A stretch of DNA of 64,000 bases from Pseudophaeobacter sp. (GTDB lineage Bacteria > Pseudomonadota > Alphaproteobacteria > Rhodobacterales > Rhodobacteraceae). This document shows positions 8,468-16,747 of the stretch, in pieces; positions within the stretch are counted from its first letter, which is position 1; each line of letters opens with the position of its first letter. The DNA lies in assembly GCA_027019165.1 (NCBI GenBank), contig JALUXC010000002.1, forward strand, positions 310,001 through 374,000, in the 5' to 3' direction. The notes below the pieces were generated by a model that was not told the origin of the DNA, ran no database searches, and saw nothing but the letters and a program-made list of their open reading frames with translations. The translations under genes were made by a program, and so were the position numbers.

Positions 8468-9512
8468 CGCAGGCGCGACGGTTCACATCTGGACGGATGA
8501 GACTGGCGGCAAGGCGAACCTCTTTGCCACTATCGGGCCGGACCGGGACGGGGGCATCGTGCTGTCGGGCCATTCCGACGTGGTGCCGGTGACCGATCAG
8601 GACTGGTCCAGCGATCCCTTCCAGATGGTGGAGCGGGACGGCAAGCTGTTCGGGCGCGGCACCTGCGACATGAAGGGCTTCATCGCCGCCGCCACGGCGA
8701 TGGCGCCCCACTATGCAAGCCTGAACCCGTCTCGTCCGATCCATTTTGCCTTCACCTATGATGAGGAGGTCGGCTGTTTCGGCGCACAGGCCCTGGCCAA
8801 GTCCTTGAAAGAGCGAGACATACGCCCGTCGGTCTGCATCGTGGGCGAGCCGACGATGATGCGCATCATCGAAGGGCACAAGGGCTGCTATGAATACTCC
8901 ACCCATTTCACCGGACTTGAGGGGCACGGGTCAGGGCCGGACCTCGGCGTCAACGCCGTAGAATATGCGGCCCGCTATGTGGCCCGCCTTCTGGACCTCA
9001 AGGACGCCCTGCGCGCCCGCGCGCCCGAGGGCAGCCGGTTTGAGCCACCCTGGACCACCATCAACACCGGCTCTTTGGTGGGCGGGCATGCCCATAACGT
9101 GATCCCCGGCAAGGCTCGGGTCGATTGGGAGATGCGCCCGGTGCAGAAATCCGATGCCGATTTCGTCAAGGAGGACCTGCAGCGCCTGTGCAAACATTCC
9201 CTGCTGCCCCAAATGCGCGCCGTCTGCCCCGAGGCCGACATCGTGACCGAAGTCATCGGAGAGGTCGACGGGCTGGAGCCAGTCACAGACAACGAAGCCC
9301 GCGAGATCCTGCAGGAGCTGACCGGTGCCAATGGTGCAGACCTCGTGGCCTTTGGCACGGAAGCAGGGATCTTTCAGGGGCTTGGCATGAACGTTGCTGT
9401 TTGCGGGCCGGGATCTATCGAACAGGCGCATAAAGCCGATGAATACGTCTCGCTGGATCAGCTGTCCCAATGCCTTGGCCTGCTGGAAGGGCTCAGCGCC
9501 AAGCTGCACTGA
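8355..9512 (+). CDS. M20 deacetylase, ArgE/DoeB2-like
   Basis: A 385-residue zinc amidohydrolase of the ArgE/DapE (M20) family. Metal ligands and the catalytic acid are visible: H73 and D75 (SGHSDVVP), D105 (CDMKGF), E137/E138 (YDEEVG), E165 (VGEPTM) and H359 (QAHKADEY). Length matches acetylornithine deacetylase. Placed directly after an EutD-like hydrolase, it probably removes the acetyl group from N-acetyl-diaminobutyrate, the job called DoeB2 in some ectoine degraders. N-acetylornithine is the other plausible substrate. The ATG is one base after an out-of-frame TGA and overlaps the 3' end of the M24 gene by 113 bases. Confidence 0.9.
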   Translation: MTFLPRTTALLGELIALPTVSASSNLTLMSLLADRLDSAGATVHIWTDETGGKANLFATIGPDRDGGIVLSGHSDVVPVTDQDWSSDPFQMVERDGKLFGRGTCDMKGFIAAATAMAPHYASLNPSRPIHFAFTYDEEVGCFGAQALAKSLKERDIRPSVCIVGEPTMMRIIEGHKGCYEYSTHFTGLEGHGSGPDLGVNAVEYAARYVARLLDLKDALRARAPEGSRFEPPWTTINTGSLVGGHAHNVIPGKARVDWEMRPVQKSDADFVKEDLQRLCKHSLLPQMRAVCPEADIVTEVIGEVDGLEPVTDNEAREILQELTGANGADLVAFGTEAGIFQGLGMNVAVCGPGSIEQAHKADEYVSLDQLSQCLGLLEGLSAKLH

Positions 9513-9574
9513 CCCGGTATTTGCGCGATGCAGCGCGGACAGGTAAACAGGCGTTCGACCAAGGGGAGCCTGAC

Positions 9575-10276
9575 ATGACCGCATCCTCACCAAGCTCGGC
9601 GCTGGACCTCGACAACGCCGATCTAAGTGCCCGCGACCGGTTCGAGCTGATGCACCGGGAAATCCGGGATCGCATCTGCTTGCTCGACTATGCGCCCGGC
9701 ACCCGCCTGTCCGAGACCGAACTGGCCGAGGAATTCGGCGTCAGCCGCACCCCCCTGCGCCGCGTTCTGGCTCGACTTGAAGATGAAGGGCTGGTGCAAT
9801 CCGTCCATGGCGTCGGCACCTTCGTGACGGATGTGAACCTTGACGAACTGGCGCAGACCTATCAGCTGCGGATGGAGCTTGCGGGCATGATGGGTCGCGT
9901 GATGCCCGTTGCGCCGGATGGCGCACTTTTGTCTGAGTTCCAAGCCCTCTCGGCCCGCTCCAAATCGCTGCTCAACGCCCCTGCCTCGCGCGAATTTGCC
10001 CGCCTGATCACAGATTTTTTTCTCGCCACACTGAAACTCACTGACAATATGCCACTGCGCACCACGGCCGAGCGTCTTTACTATCAGACCTCACGGATCT
10101 GGCTGACCTCGGTGTCGGATTCGGTGATCGACCTTGGTGAAGAGATGCGCATTTTTGATGGTGAGCTGAACACTGTGCTGGCCGCGCTGGAGGTCGGCGA
10201 TCTGCAGGCCGCAGCCATGCTGCAACAAGCCCATATCTCGATGAGTTTTGCGCGCTTGTCCGAAGAGCAGGCATAG
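9575..10276 (+). CDS. GntR family regulator, FCD (FadR) type
   Basis: 233 residues from ATG 9575, preceded by AGGGGAG. The N-terminal winged helix (about 25-95) contains LSETELAEEFGVSRTPLRRV, the FadR/VanR subfamily signature, and the helical C-terminal effector domain fills the rest. Effectors of this type are often carboxylates or amino acids. It ends the M24-M20 set and probably regulates it. The 20-bp palindrome at 6987-7006 fits its expected operator class. No terminator is seen after it. Confidence 0.92.
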   Translation: MTASSPSSALDLDNADLSARDRFELMHREIRDRICLLDYAPGTRLSETELAEEFGVSRTPLRRVLARLEDEGLVQSVHGVGTFVTDVNLDELAQTYQLRMELAGMMGRVMPVAPDGALLSEFQALSARSKSLLNAPASREFARLITDFFLATLKLTDNMPLRTTAERLYYQTSRIWLTSVSDSVIDLGEEMRIFDGELNTVLAALEVGDLQAAAMLQQAHISMSFARLSEEQA

Positions 10277-10460
10277 CGCAATCGGCAATTTTCGGACTGC
10301 CTGCCCTTCTTAAACCGCATATTAGCATCCATGAGGTCCAGTGCGTCGGGGCAAGACGGCTCACCCCATTGCCCTCGCGCAGTTGAGTTCGCTGGCTTTA
10401 GCGCTTATTTCGGCAGGAAAGGAAGCGCGCACGAGGCCGCTCAGACAAAGGATATCTCCA

Positions 10461-11075
10461 TTGGCCAATCACCTTTACAAGAACGATCTGCCGGACGGGC
10501 TGGATCTGGGGCCGATCGTGGCCATCGATTGTGAGACCATGGGCCTGAACCCTCACCGGGACCGGCTTTGCGTCATCCAGATGTCGGGCGGCGATGGCAA
10601 TTCCCACATTGTGCAGGTCGAAAAGGGCCAGAGCGAGGCACCGAACCTCTGCCGGATGCTGGAAGACCCAGCCGTGCTGAAGCTGTTCCACTTTGGCCGC
10701 TTTGACATCGCCGCCATGTACCACGCCTTTGGCGCACTGGCCGCGCCGGTCTATTGCACCAAGATCGCAAGCCGAATGGTGCGCACCTACACCGACCGGC
10801 ATGGTCTGCGGAACCTCTGCCAGGAGCTGATTGGAGTCGATATCTCAAAGCAGCAGCAGATGAGCGACTGGGGCGCGGAAACCCTGACCGAGGCGCAGTT
10901 GGAATATGCAGCCTCTGACGTCCTGTATCTGCATCGCCTGCGCAATGAGCTGGACAAACGTCTGGCTCGTGAGGGACGCACAGAGATGGCACAGGCCTGT
11001 TTCGACTTCCTGCCGATGCGCGCGCGTCTGGATCTGGAAGGCTGGCCCGAAACCGACATCTTTGCCCACTCATGA
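10461..11075 (+). CDS. rnd: Ribonuclease D (short, HRDC-less)
   Basis: 204 residues starting at TTG 10461 (MANHLYKNDLPDG in the family), with AAAGGA eight bases upstream. Upstream ATG codons would add about 40 residues unlike the family. The DEDDy exonuclease residues are visible: D23 and E25 (AIDCETMGL), D82 (GRFDIAAM), Y149 and D153 (YAASDVLYLHRL). It trims 3' ends of structured RNAs, chiefly tRNA precursors. The HRDC domain of E. coli Rnd is absent, as usual for alphaproteobacterial short forms. The stop overlaps the kdsD start by 4 bases. Confidence 0.95.
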   Translation: MANHLYKNDLPDGLDLGPIVAIDCETMGLNPHRDRLCVIQMSGGDGNSHIVQVEKGQSEAPNLCRMLEDPAVLKLFHFGRFDIAAMYHAFGALAAPVYCTKIASRMVRTYTDRHGLRNLCQELIGVDISKQQQMSDWGAETLTEAQLEYAASDVLYLHRLRNELDKRLAREGRTEMAQACFDFLPMRARLDLEGWPETDIFAHS

Positions 11076-12040
11076 CCGAGACAGAACAGCTCCTTGCCAC
11101 CGCTCGCCAGGTGGCCACCGACGAGGCCCGCGCCCTTGAGGCCCTGGCCGATAGCTTTGATGATCGCTTTGCCGATGCGGTGCGCCTGATCCTTGCGGCC
11201 AAGGGCCGCGTGATCGTCAGCGGTATCGGAAAATCCGGCCATATCGGGCGCAAAATCGCGGCAACACTGGCCAGCACCGGCACGCCCGCTCATTTCGTGC
11301 ACCCGGCCGAGGCCAGCCATGGTGATCTTGGCATGCTGTCCAAAGGCGACGTGGTGCTGGCGATCTCCAACTCTGGTGAAGCGCCGGAACTGGCCGACCT
11401 GCTCCTGTTCACCCGCCGGTTCGAGATCCCGCTGATCGGGCTTTCCAGTCGCCCCGGCAGTACTCTGATGACCCAAGCCGACGTGCACCTGCAAATCCCT
11501 GCCATGGGCGAGGCCTGCGGCTATGGCATCGTGCCATCGATCTCAACGACGCTGACCCTCGCCATGGGGGATGCTCTGGCCATCGCCATTATGAAGCATC
11601 GCGATTTCCGCCCCGAGAATTTCCGCGACTTCCACCCCGGTGGCAAACTGGGGGCGCGCCTGTCAAAGGTTCGCGACCTGATGCACGAAGGCAGCGCGCT
11701 GCCGTTGGTGCAGGATGCAACACCAATGTCCGACGCACTGATCGAAATCAGCCAAAAGGGGTTTGGCGTTGTCGGCGTCAACGATGCAAACGACGCGCTC
11801 GTCGGCATTGTTACCGATGGTGACCTGCGTCGCCACATGGAGGGGTTGCTAGATCACACGGCAGCCGATGTCATGACCAAGGCGCCCACGACCATCGCAC
11901 CAGATGCTCTTGCAGAAGAAGCGGTTGCGATCATGAACGCGCGCAAGATCACCTGCCTTTTTGTGGTTGATCCTGAAAACGGCCCCCAGGCTCTGGGCCT
12001 CCTTCATATCCATGACTGCCTGCGGGCAGGACTTGGCTAG
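11072..12040 (+). CDS. kdsD: Arabinose-5-phosphate isomerase, KdsD/KpsF type
   Basis: A 322-residue protein with an N-terminal SIS sugar isomerase domain (GIGKSGHIGRKIAATLAST near residue 50) and two C-terminal CBS domains (about 200-320). It converts ribulose 5-phosphate to arabinose 5-phosphate, the first committed step to KDO for lipopolysaccharide. It overlaps rnd by ATGA and precedes lptC, an order conserved in Rhodobacterales that couples KDO supply to LPS export. Confidence 0.95.
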   Translation: MTETEQLLATARQVATDEARALEALADSFDDRFADAVRLILAAKGRVIVSGIGKSGHIGRKIAATLASTGTPAHFVHPAEASHGDLGMLSKGDVVLAISNSGEAPELADLLLFTRRFEIPLIGLSSRPGSTLMTQADVHLQIPAMGEACGYGIVPSISTTLTLAMGDALAIAIMKHRDFRPENFRDFHPGGKLGARLSKVRDLMHEGSALPLVQDATPMSDALIEISQKGFGVVGVNDANDALVGIVTDGDLRRHMEGLLDHTAADVMTKAPTTIAPDALAEEAVAIMNARKITCLFVVDPENGPQALGLLHIHDCLRAGLG

Positions 12041-12062
12041 AATGGCGCGAGGGGTGCAGCAA

Positions 12063-12665
12063 ATGGACCGCTATTCGCGTGCGGTGGCCTACCTTAAGGT
12101 TCTGCTACCGCTTACGGCTTTGGCTCTGCTGTCCACGCTGTTCCTGATCTCACGCGGGATCGACACAGAAGCGATCATCCCCTTTGCCCAGAAAGAGCTT
12201 GAGGAGCGGATGCGTGGACAACAGGTCACCGCTCCATTCTTTTCGGGCACCACATCGCAAGGCGATGAAATCATGGTGACGGCCAGCACGGCACGGCCGG
12301 GGATATCCTCTGGCAATGGGGCCATGGCAAGCGATCTCAAGGCCGAGATCCGGATCGCGGACGGCGGACTAATGACCCTGGCCTCTGACAGGGGCACTAT
12401 TCACCCGGATCAGGACAAAGCCCTTTTTGCCGGCAACGTCATCATAACCTCAGCGGACGGTCTGGTTGTTGAAACCGATGAGTTGGAAAGCGCTCTCAGC
12501 GCCGTGAGGGCCGAAAGCATGGGGGCCGTCCGCGCCACCGGACCCTTGGGTGTCCTGACCGCGGGGCAGATGCTGCTACGTGCCGAAACAAAGGGCGCCC
12601 CTGTGCAATTGCTATTTAAAAACAGAGTCAAGCTGGTATACGATCCCAGCAAAACAGAAAGATAG
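12063..12665 (+). CDS. lptC: LPS export protein LptC
   Basis: 200 residues. The N-terminal membrane anchor (about 9-30, VLLPLTALALLSTLFLIS) is followed by a periplasmic beta-jellyroll that passes LPS from LptBFG to LptA. I chose ATG 12063 (MDRYSRAV), which has GAGGGG upstream. ATG 12042 (MARGVQQ) is also possible and would start one base after the kdsD stop. Sequence conservation is low in this family, and the call rests on size, topology and position before lptA and lptB. Confidence 0.9.
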   Translation: MDRYSRAVAYLKVLLPLTALALLSTLFLISRGIDTEAIIPFAQKELEERMRGQQVTAPFFSGTTSQGDEIMVTASTARPGISSGNGAMASDLKAEIRIADGGLMTLASDRGTIHPDQDKALFAGNVIITSADGLVVETDELESALSAVRAESMGAVRATGPLGVLTAGQMLLRAETKGAPVQLLFKNRVKLVYDPSKTER

Positions 12666-12668
12666 ACC

Positions 12669-13178
12669 GTGTTAAGATTGCCTGCCTTGTTGATTTGCCT
12701 GGTATGCGCTTGTGCGCTGCAGGCCTCCGCCGCATTGGCCCAGTCTGGCAGCATCGCCTTTGGCGAAGTGAAAGCCGACCCCAGCCAACCGGTCGAAGTC
12801 ACGGCGGACTCTCTTGCAGTAAATCAGGCGGATGGTTCGGCAGAGTTCACAGGCAACGTCCTGATCATTCAAGGTGTTATGCGTCTGTCGGCAGACCGCG
12901 TTCTGGTCATCTACAAAACCGATGAAGCAGGCAAGCGCGGGATTGATCAACTGACGGCAACAGGCAACGTGCTGCTGGTCAGCGGCCCCGATGCCGCCGA
13001 GGCCGAGCGCGCGGACTACTCAATCGACAGCGGCATGATCGTGATGAGCGGGAATGTCCTGCTGAATCAAGGTGACAGCACGCTGACCTCCAACCGTCTG
13101 GAAGTGAACCTGACCACCGGTACCGCCAATATGGCCGGGCGGGTCAAGACGATCCTCAACCCGGATGGCGGCAACTGA
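12669..13178 (+). CDS. lptA: LPS transport periplasmic protein LptA
   Basis: 169 residues from a GTG at 12669, four bases after the lptC stop. A signal peptide of about 25 residues ([21 protein letters not shown]) precedes the OstA/LptA beta-jellyroll, with repeats such as [19 protein letters not shown]. It forms the periplasmic bridge for LPS between LptC and LptD. The stop and the lptB start share one base. Confidence 0.93.
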   Translation: MLRLPALLICLVCACALQASAALAQSGSIAFGEVKADPSQPVEVTADSLAVNQADGSAEFTGNVLIIQGVMRLSADRVLVIYKTDEAGKRGIDQLTATGNVLLVSGPDAAEAERADYSIDSGMIVMSGNVLLNQGDSTLTSNRLEVNLTTGTANMAGRVKTILNPDGGN

Positions 13179-13939
13179 TGGCGGCCAAACCCGATCTGAA
13201 AGTCACCGAAGGATCCTCAGGCCTCCGGATTGAACGCCTTCGCAAAAGTTATCGCAAGAAGGTGGTAATCCGGGACGTCACCATGCGCCTGGACCGGGGC
13301 GAAGTCGTGGCACTGCTGGGACCGAACGGATCGGGCAAGACCACCAGTTTTTACGCCATAGCAGGCCTGGTTTTTCCCGAGGCGGGCACTGTCACCATCG
13401 ACGGGCAAAACGTGACCACCCTGCCGATGTACCGCCGTGCGCGTCTTGGCATTGGCTACCTTCCGCAGGAAATGTCCATTTTCCGCGGGTTGTCTGTCGA
13501 GGACAACATCTCGGCGGTTCTGGATATCGCGGAGAAGCACGAGCACAAACGTCGTGAACGATTGGAAGAGTTGCTGTCGGACTTTTCGATCGAACACCTG
13601 CGGCGGGCACCGGCTTTGGCCTTGTCCGGCGGGGAGCGTCGCCGGGTTGAGATTGCGCGCTGCCTGGCGGCCAATCCGAAATACCTTTTGCTGGATGAAC
13701 CCTTTGCCGGGGTTGACCCAATTTCGGTCGGGGATATCCGGCATCTGGTCGCCGACCTCAAAAAGCGTGGCATCGGCGTCTTGATCACCGATCACAATGT
13801 GCGCGAAACGCTGGAAATCGTGGACCGGGCCTATATCCTCCATGATGGGCAGGTGCTGATGTCCGGCACGCCGGCAGAGGTGGTCGAGAACGAAAACGTG
13901 CGCCGAGTCTATCTGGGTGAGAACTTCCGTATCTCTTGA
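13178..13939 (+). CDS. lptB: LPS export ABC ATPase LptB
   Basis: 253-residue ABC ATPase. Walker [10 protein letters not shown] (48-56), signature [15 protein letters not shown], Walker [13 protein letters not shown] and the switch histidine in [10 protein letters not shown], all typical of LptB. It powers extraction of LPS from the inner membrane with LptFG, which are not in the window. Last gene of the kdsD-lptC-lptA-lptB run. Confidence 0.97.
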   Translation: MAAKPDLKVTEGSSGLRIERLRKSYRKKVVIRDVTMRLDRGEVVALLGPNGSGKTTSFYAIAGLVFPEAGTVTIDGQNVTTLPMYRRARLGIGYLPQEMSIFRGLSVEDNISAVLDIAEKHEHKRRERLEELLSDFSIEHLRRAPALALSGGERRRVEIARCLAANPKYLLLDEPFAGVDPISVGDIRHLVADLKKRGIGVLITDHNVRETLEIVDRAYILHDGQVLMSGTPAEVVENENVRRVYLGENFRIS

Positions 13940-14157
13940 GCCCAAAAGCCATGGCTGATTCGGCCTATTCCCGCCGGTTTTCCATTCCTTCACCAATTGA
14001 CGCGCTTCTTCATTGACTCTGACTCTCAGTTGTCATGGAATTGTACTATGGCAAATGTGCAGTTCGATGCAGTCCGCAATCAGGCCTTGGCGACAAGGTC
14101 CGGTTGGTTGCTTACGGACGTTTTGCCTAATCCCTTCATCCGCAGCTGAATTTCTTT

Positions 14158-14177
14158 CACCGGGCTTGGTCCCGGTG
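14158..14177 (+). promoter_or_regulatory. Stem-loop in the hpf leader
   Basis: Perfect 7-bp stem CACCGGG (14158-14164) with CCCGGTG (14171-14177), loop CTTGGT, 34 bases before the hpf start and its AAGGAGA ribosome site (14201-14207). A CTTTTTTG run follows 14 bases later, too far for a clean terminator. It could be a leader structure that tunes hpf translation. The rest of the lptB-hpf gap shows no gene. Confidence 0.4.
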
Positions 14178-14211
14178 GCGTTGCGGGTGGCTTTTTTGTG
14201 AAGGAGATCAC

Positions 14212-14775
14212 ATGCGTTACAAAATCAGCGGTCAACAGATCGATATCGGCGAAGCATTGCAAACTCATGTGAAGGAAGAGCTGGGCGCAGCGGTGGCGAA
14301 ATATGCAGAGCGTCCTACGGATGCCGCCGTGGTCTTTTCCCGTTCGGCTCATGAATATGTCTGCGAGGCCACAGTCCATCTGTCGACCGGCCTGACCGCG
14401 CAGGCCAAGGCGCATGCCACTGAAATCTATGCAGCTTTTGATGGCTGCTGCGCTAAGATGGAAAAGCAGCTGCGGCGCTACAAACGGCGCCTCAAGGACC
14501 ATCACCGCGAGCGCAGCGAACCGGTTGAACTTCTTGGCGCCAGCTCCTATATCCTCGCCTCTGACGAAGCGGAAACAGAAAACGAGCCTGACTCGCTGCA
14601 GCCGATTATCGTGGCAGAGATGGAAACCAAGATCCCGTCCCTGTCCGTTGGCGAGGCAGTCATGCAGATGGAGCTGGCCGGGGCACCTGTTCTGGTGTTC
14701 CGCAATGAAGGCAAAGACGGACTGAACGTGGTTTATCGCAGGGAAGATGGCAACATCGGCTGGATTGATCCCTGA
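14212..14775 (+). CDS. hpf: Ribosome hibernation promoting factor, long form
   Basis: 187 residues. N-terminal S30AE/YfiA domain (1 to about 100, MRYKISGQQIDIGEALQTHV) and a C-terminal dimerisation domain (about 130-187, VGEAVMQMELAGAPVLVFRN), making it a long HPF that pairs 70S ribosomes into 100S dimers in stationary phase. A strong AAGGAGA precedes the ATG. It lies between lptB and ptsN as in other alphaproteobacteria, where rpoN is not in this cluster. Confidence 0.95.
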   Translation: MRYKISGQQIDIGEALQTHVKEELGAAVAKYAERPTDAAVVFSRSAHEYVCEATVHLSTGLTAQAKAHATEIYAAFDGCCAKMEKQLRRYKRRLKDHHRERSEPVELLGASSYILASDEAETENEPDSLQPIIVAEMETKIPSLSVGEAVMQMELAGAPVLVFRNEGKDGLNVVYRREDGNIGWIDP

Positions 14776-14820
14776 TAGAAAACCCTGCGGCGCGCCGGAA
14801 GAGGCGGCCGAGCGGAGCAG

Positions 14821-15294
14821 ATGACAGAGATGCAGATTTCCAACATCCTCAAACCGGAGGCCGTTCGCGTTATTGGCGGTGTCTCCAGCAAGAAGCGATT
14901 GTTTCAGGAAATCGCAGAGGTCGGCCAACAGGCCTATGATCTGGCTTCGCAACCCACGGTCGAGGCTCTCCTGGATCGTGAGAGCCTTGGCCCAACCGGG
15001 GTAGGACACGGTGTTGCCCTGCCCCACGCCCGCCTGAGTGGCCTGTCTGAGGTCTGCGGTGTATTTGTGACCCTTGAGAAACCACTGGATTTTTCGGCCG
15101 TAGATCGCCAGCCCGTCGATATCGCCTTTGCGCTGTTCGCACCGGAAGACGCCGGCGTTGAGCATCTCAAGGCGCTTGCTTTGGTGTCACGCACCCTGCG
15201 CGAGCAGAGTTTCTGCACCAAACTGCGGGCCAATTCCGATCCCGCGACGCTTTACACCATCCTCACTGAGAACCAGCCGGTTCAGGCAGCTTGA
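14821..15294 (+). CDS. ptsN: PTS IIA-Ntr protein
   Basis: 157 residues with the PTS EIIA type 2 fold. Phosphoacceptor H69 is in GVGHGVALPHARL. It is the output of the nitrogen phosphotransferase chain and regulates potassium transport and nitrogen or carbon balance rather than moving sugar. GGAG lies three bases before ATG 14821. A second in-frame ATG at 14830 gives the more common N-terminus (MQISNILKPEAV). Convergent with the sulfotransferase gene, 13 bases apart, without a visible terminator. Confidence 0.94.
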   Translation: MTEMQISNILKPEAVRVIGGVSSKKRLFQEIAEVGQQAYDLASQPTVEALLDRESLGPTGVGHGVALPHARLSGLSEVCGVFVTLEKPLDFSAVDRQPVDIAFALFAPEDAGVEHLKALALVSRTLREQSFCTKLRANSDPATLYTILTENQPVQAA

Positions 15295-15307
15295 CAAGGG
15301 GATACCC

Positions 15308-16747
15308 TTACACGGGCGCACCTTGCCAAGGTTCAAATCCGAACAGCAGATAGTCACGCTGGTAGATGGAAGCGATCCGCTTTTCCAACGCATCATCATG
15401 GATCTCACCCAAGCGATAGGGACCATCCTGTCTTATGTCGCTAAACGCCGGGGCACTTTTGCACCCCACCCGGTTTGCCAAAGCGGGCAAGTCCTGGAAG
15501 AGATCCTCTTCGCGCAGAATGAGATCGGGCGCTCCGATTTCTGCAAAACCAGAGATCGCCTGTGATTGGCTACCCCATTCAGCATCCACCCGGATCGAAG
15601 TCTGCCCCGCAAGATTGGGTTTCACAAAGTCCAGAAAAGCTTCAAAGGCAAGGCGATGGTCGTCGCGGGAGTATGCCTCATCCGGGCCGTCTTTGGGCAC
15701 AGGCACCTTGAACCGCCTGCGCAGGGTTTCGCGGATACTGCCATAGCTGCCGTCGCCCGCATTCAGGATCCGGCGGCAGAAAACCTCGTGAATGCGTTCG
15801 GCTGGGTGGCGTATCACTGTGAAACTGCGAAACCCTGTGTTGTGCGCCTTCCATTGACGCAACTGCTTTTGGTTCATGCCGCACGTCAGTTCATCCACGC
15901 TGACCCCATCAAGCGCAGCAAGCCAGGCTGAGACCGCGATTTCAGGCCCGCCACGCACAGGCAGATACAAGAGCGGCGATTTTGCTGCGGCGATGTACTT
16001 TGGAACAGCTGGCCCGCGACGCGGCTCAAAGTTTGGCGTTCGGGCCAAATCGAACGGATCCATTTCGGCCATAGCCAGAGTAACATCATCGGGATTGGAC
16101 ACCTTCGCCAGGATCGGCGCCGGATTCTGCCGTTTGAGGCTTTCGTCCAGAGAGTGCAGTCGGGACGAAACTCCGAGCCACTTGGCCAGACCGTTCATCA
16201 CTTCAACGCTTTGCAGGTCCTCATAGGCCACGTAGAACGCAGTCTGACCGCTTTTTTGAAGCCTGTTCAGAAGCGTGATCTGAAACTGCTGCAAGGTCTC
16301 CAGATGTATGGCAAATTCGGCGGCGTCAAACTCCGCCTTTGCCTCGCGCCTGCGTTTGATATTGGCCAGCTTCCACTGCCCTGTCTGTTCAGCAATTTTG
16401 AGCGAGACGTAGCTTTCCAGAGGATTGCGGGTCAGCACGATTTTGGCGCAGCGCGGATCTTCAAGCGCCAGATCCAGAACCCGCGGATCGTGGTCATGGA
16501 AATATCGAAATCCCCCCAAGACATCGGGCTGGGCTCGGATCCGCTCGATCAACTCCGCTGGGTCCGCCTCGCGCTGGTCCTGTGAGACCCCGAGGATTTC
16601 GGTTTTGTTCGGATAACCGATGAAATTCGGGTTGAAAGCCTCTCCATGGCATAGCACCCCATCAAGCGCATTTAGGTTGGTTTCCAAAAAGTTGGATCCC
16701 GTGCGCATCTCCGCAAAGACTATGAAGTAATCGAATGAAGAGGTCAT
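15308..16747 (-). CDS. NodH-like sulfotransferase with a second sulfotransferase-like domain
   Basis: 479 residues from ATG 16747, overlapping the upstream stop as TGATG. A TTG one codon earlier is possible. N-terminal half: PAPS 5'-loop AEMRTGSNFLE (about 12-22) and 3'-phosphate site KIVLTRNPLESYVSLKIA (about 122-139), as in NodH/Stf0 sulfotransferases. C-terminal half: a second set, MNQKQLRQWKAHNTGFRSF then TVIRHPAERIHEVF, as in Sulfotransfer_2 proteins. It should transfer sulfate from PAPS to a glycan or glycolipid. It is the last gene of a minus-strand glycosyltransferase locus, and cysQ, which clears the PAP product, lies 7 kb upstream. Confidence 0.8.
   Translation of the reverse strand: MTSSFDYFIVFAEMRTGSNFLETNLNALDGVLCHGEAFNPNFIGYPNKTEILGVSQDQREADPAELIERIRAQPDVLGGFRYFHDHDPRVLDLALEDPRCAKIVLTRNPLESYVSLKIAEQTGQWKLANIKRRREAKAEFDAAEFAIHLETLQQFQITLLNRLQKSGQTAFYVAYEDLQSVEVMNGLAKWLGVSSRLHSLDESLKRQNPAPILAKVSNPDDVTLAMAEMDPFDLARTPNFEPRRGPAVPKYIAAAKSPLLYLPVRGGPEIAVSAWLAALDGVSVDELTCGMNQKQLRQWKAHNTGFRSFTVIRHPAERIHEVFCRRILNAGDGSYGSIRETLRRRFKVPVPKDGPDEAYSRDDHRLAFEAFLDFVKPNLAGQTSIRVDAEWGSQSQAISGFAEIGAPDLILREEDLFQDLPALANRVGCKSAPAFSDIRQDGPYRLGEIHDDALEKRIASIYQRDYLLFGFEPWQGAPV

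Noticed and set aside
14013-14049. TTGACT and TACTAT as an hpf promoter
   Set aside because: The spacing of 25 bases is too long for a sigma-70 promoter; no better pair found by eye.
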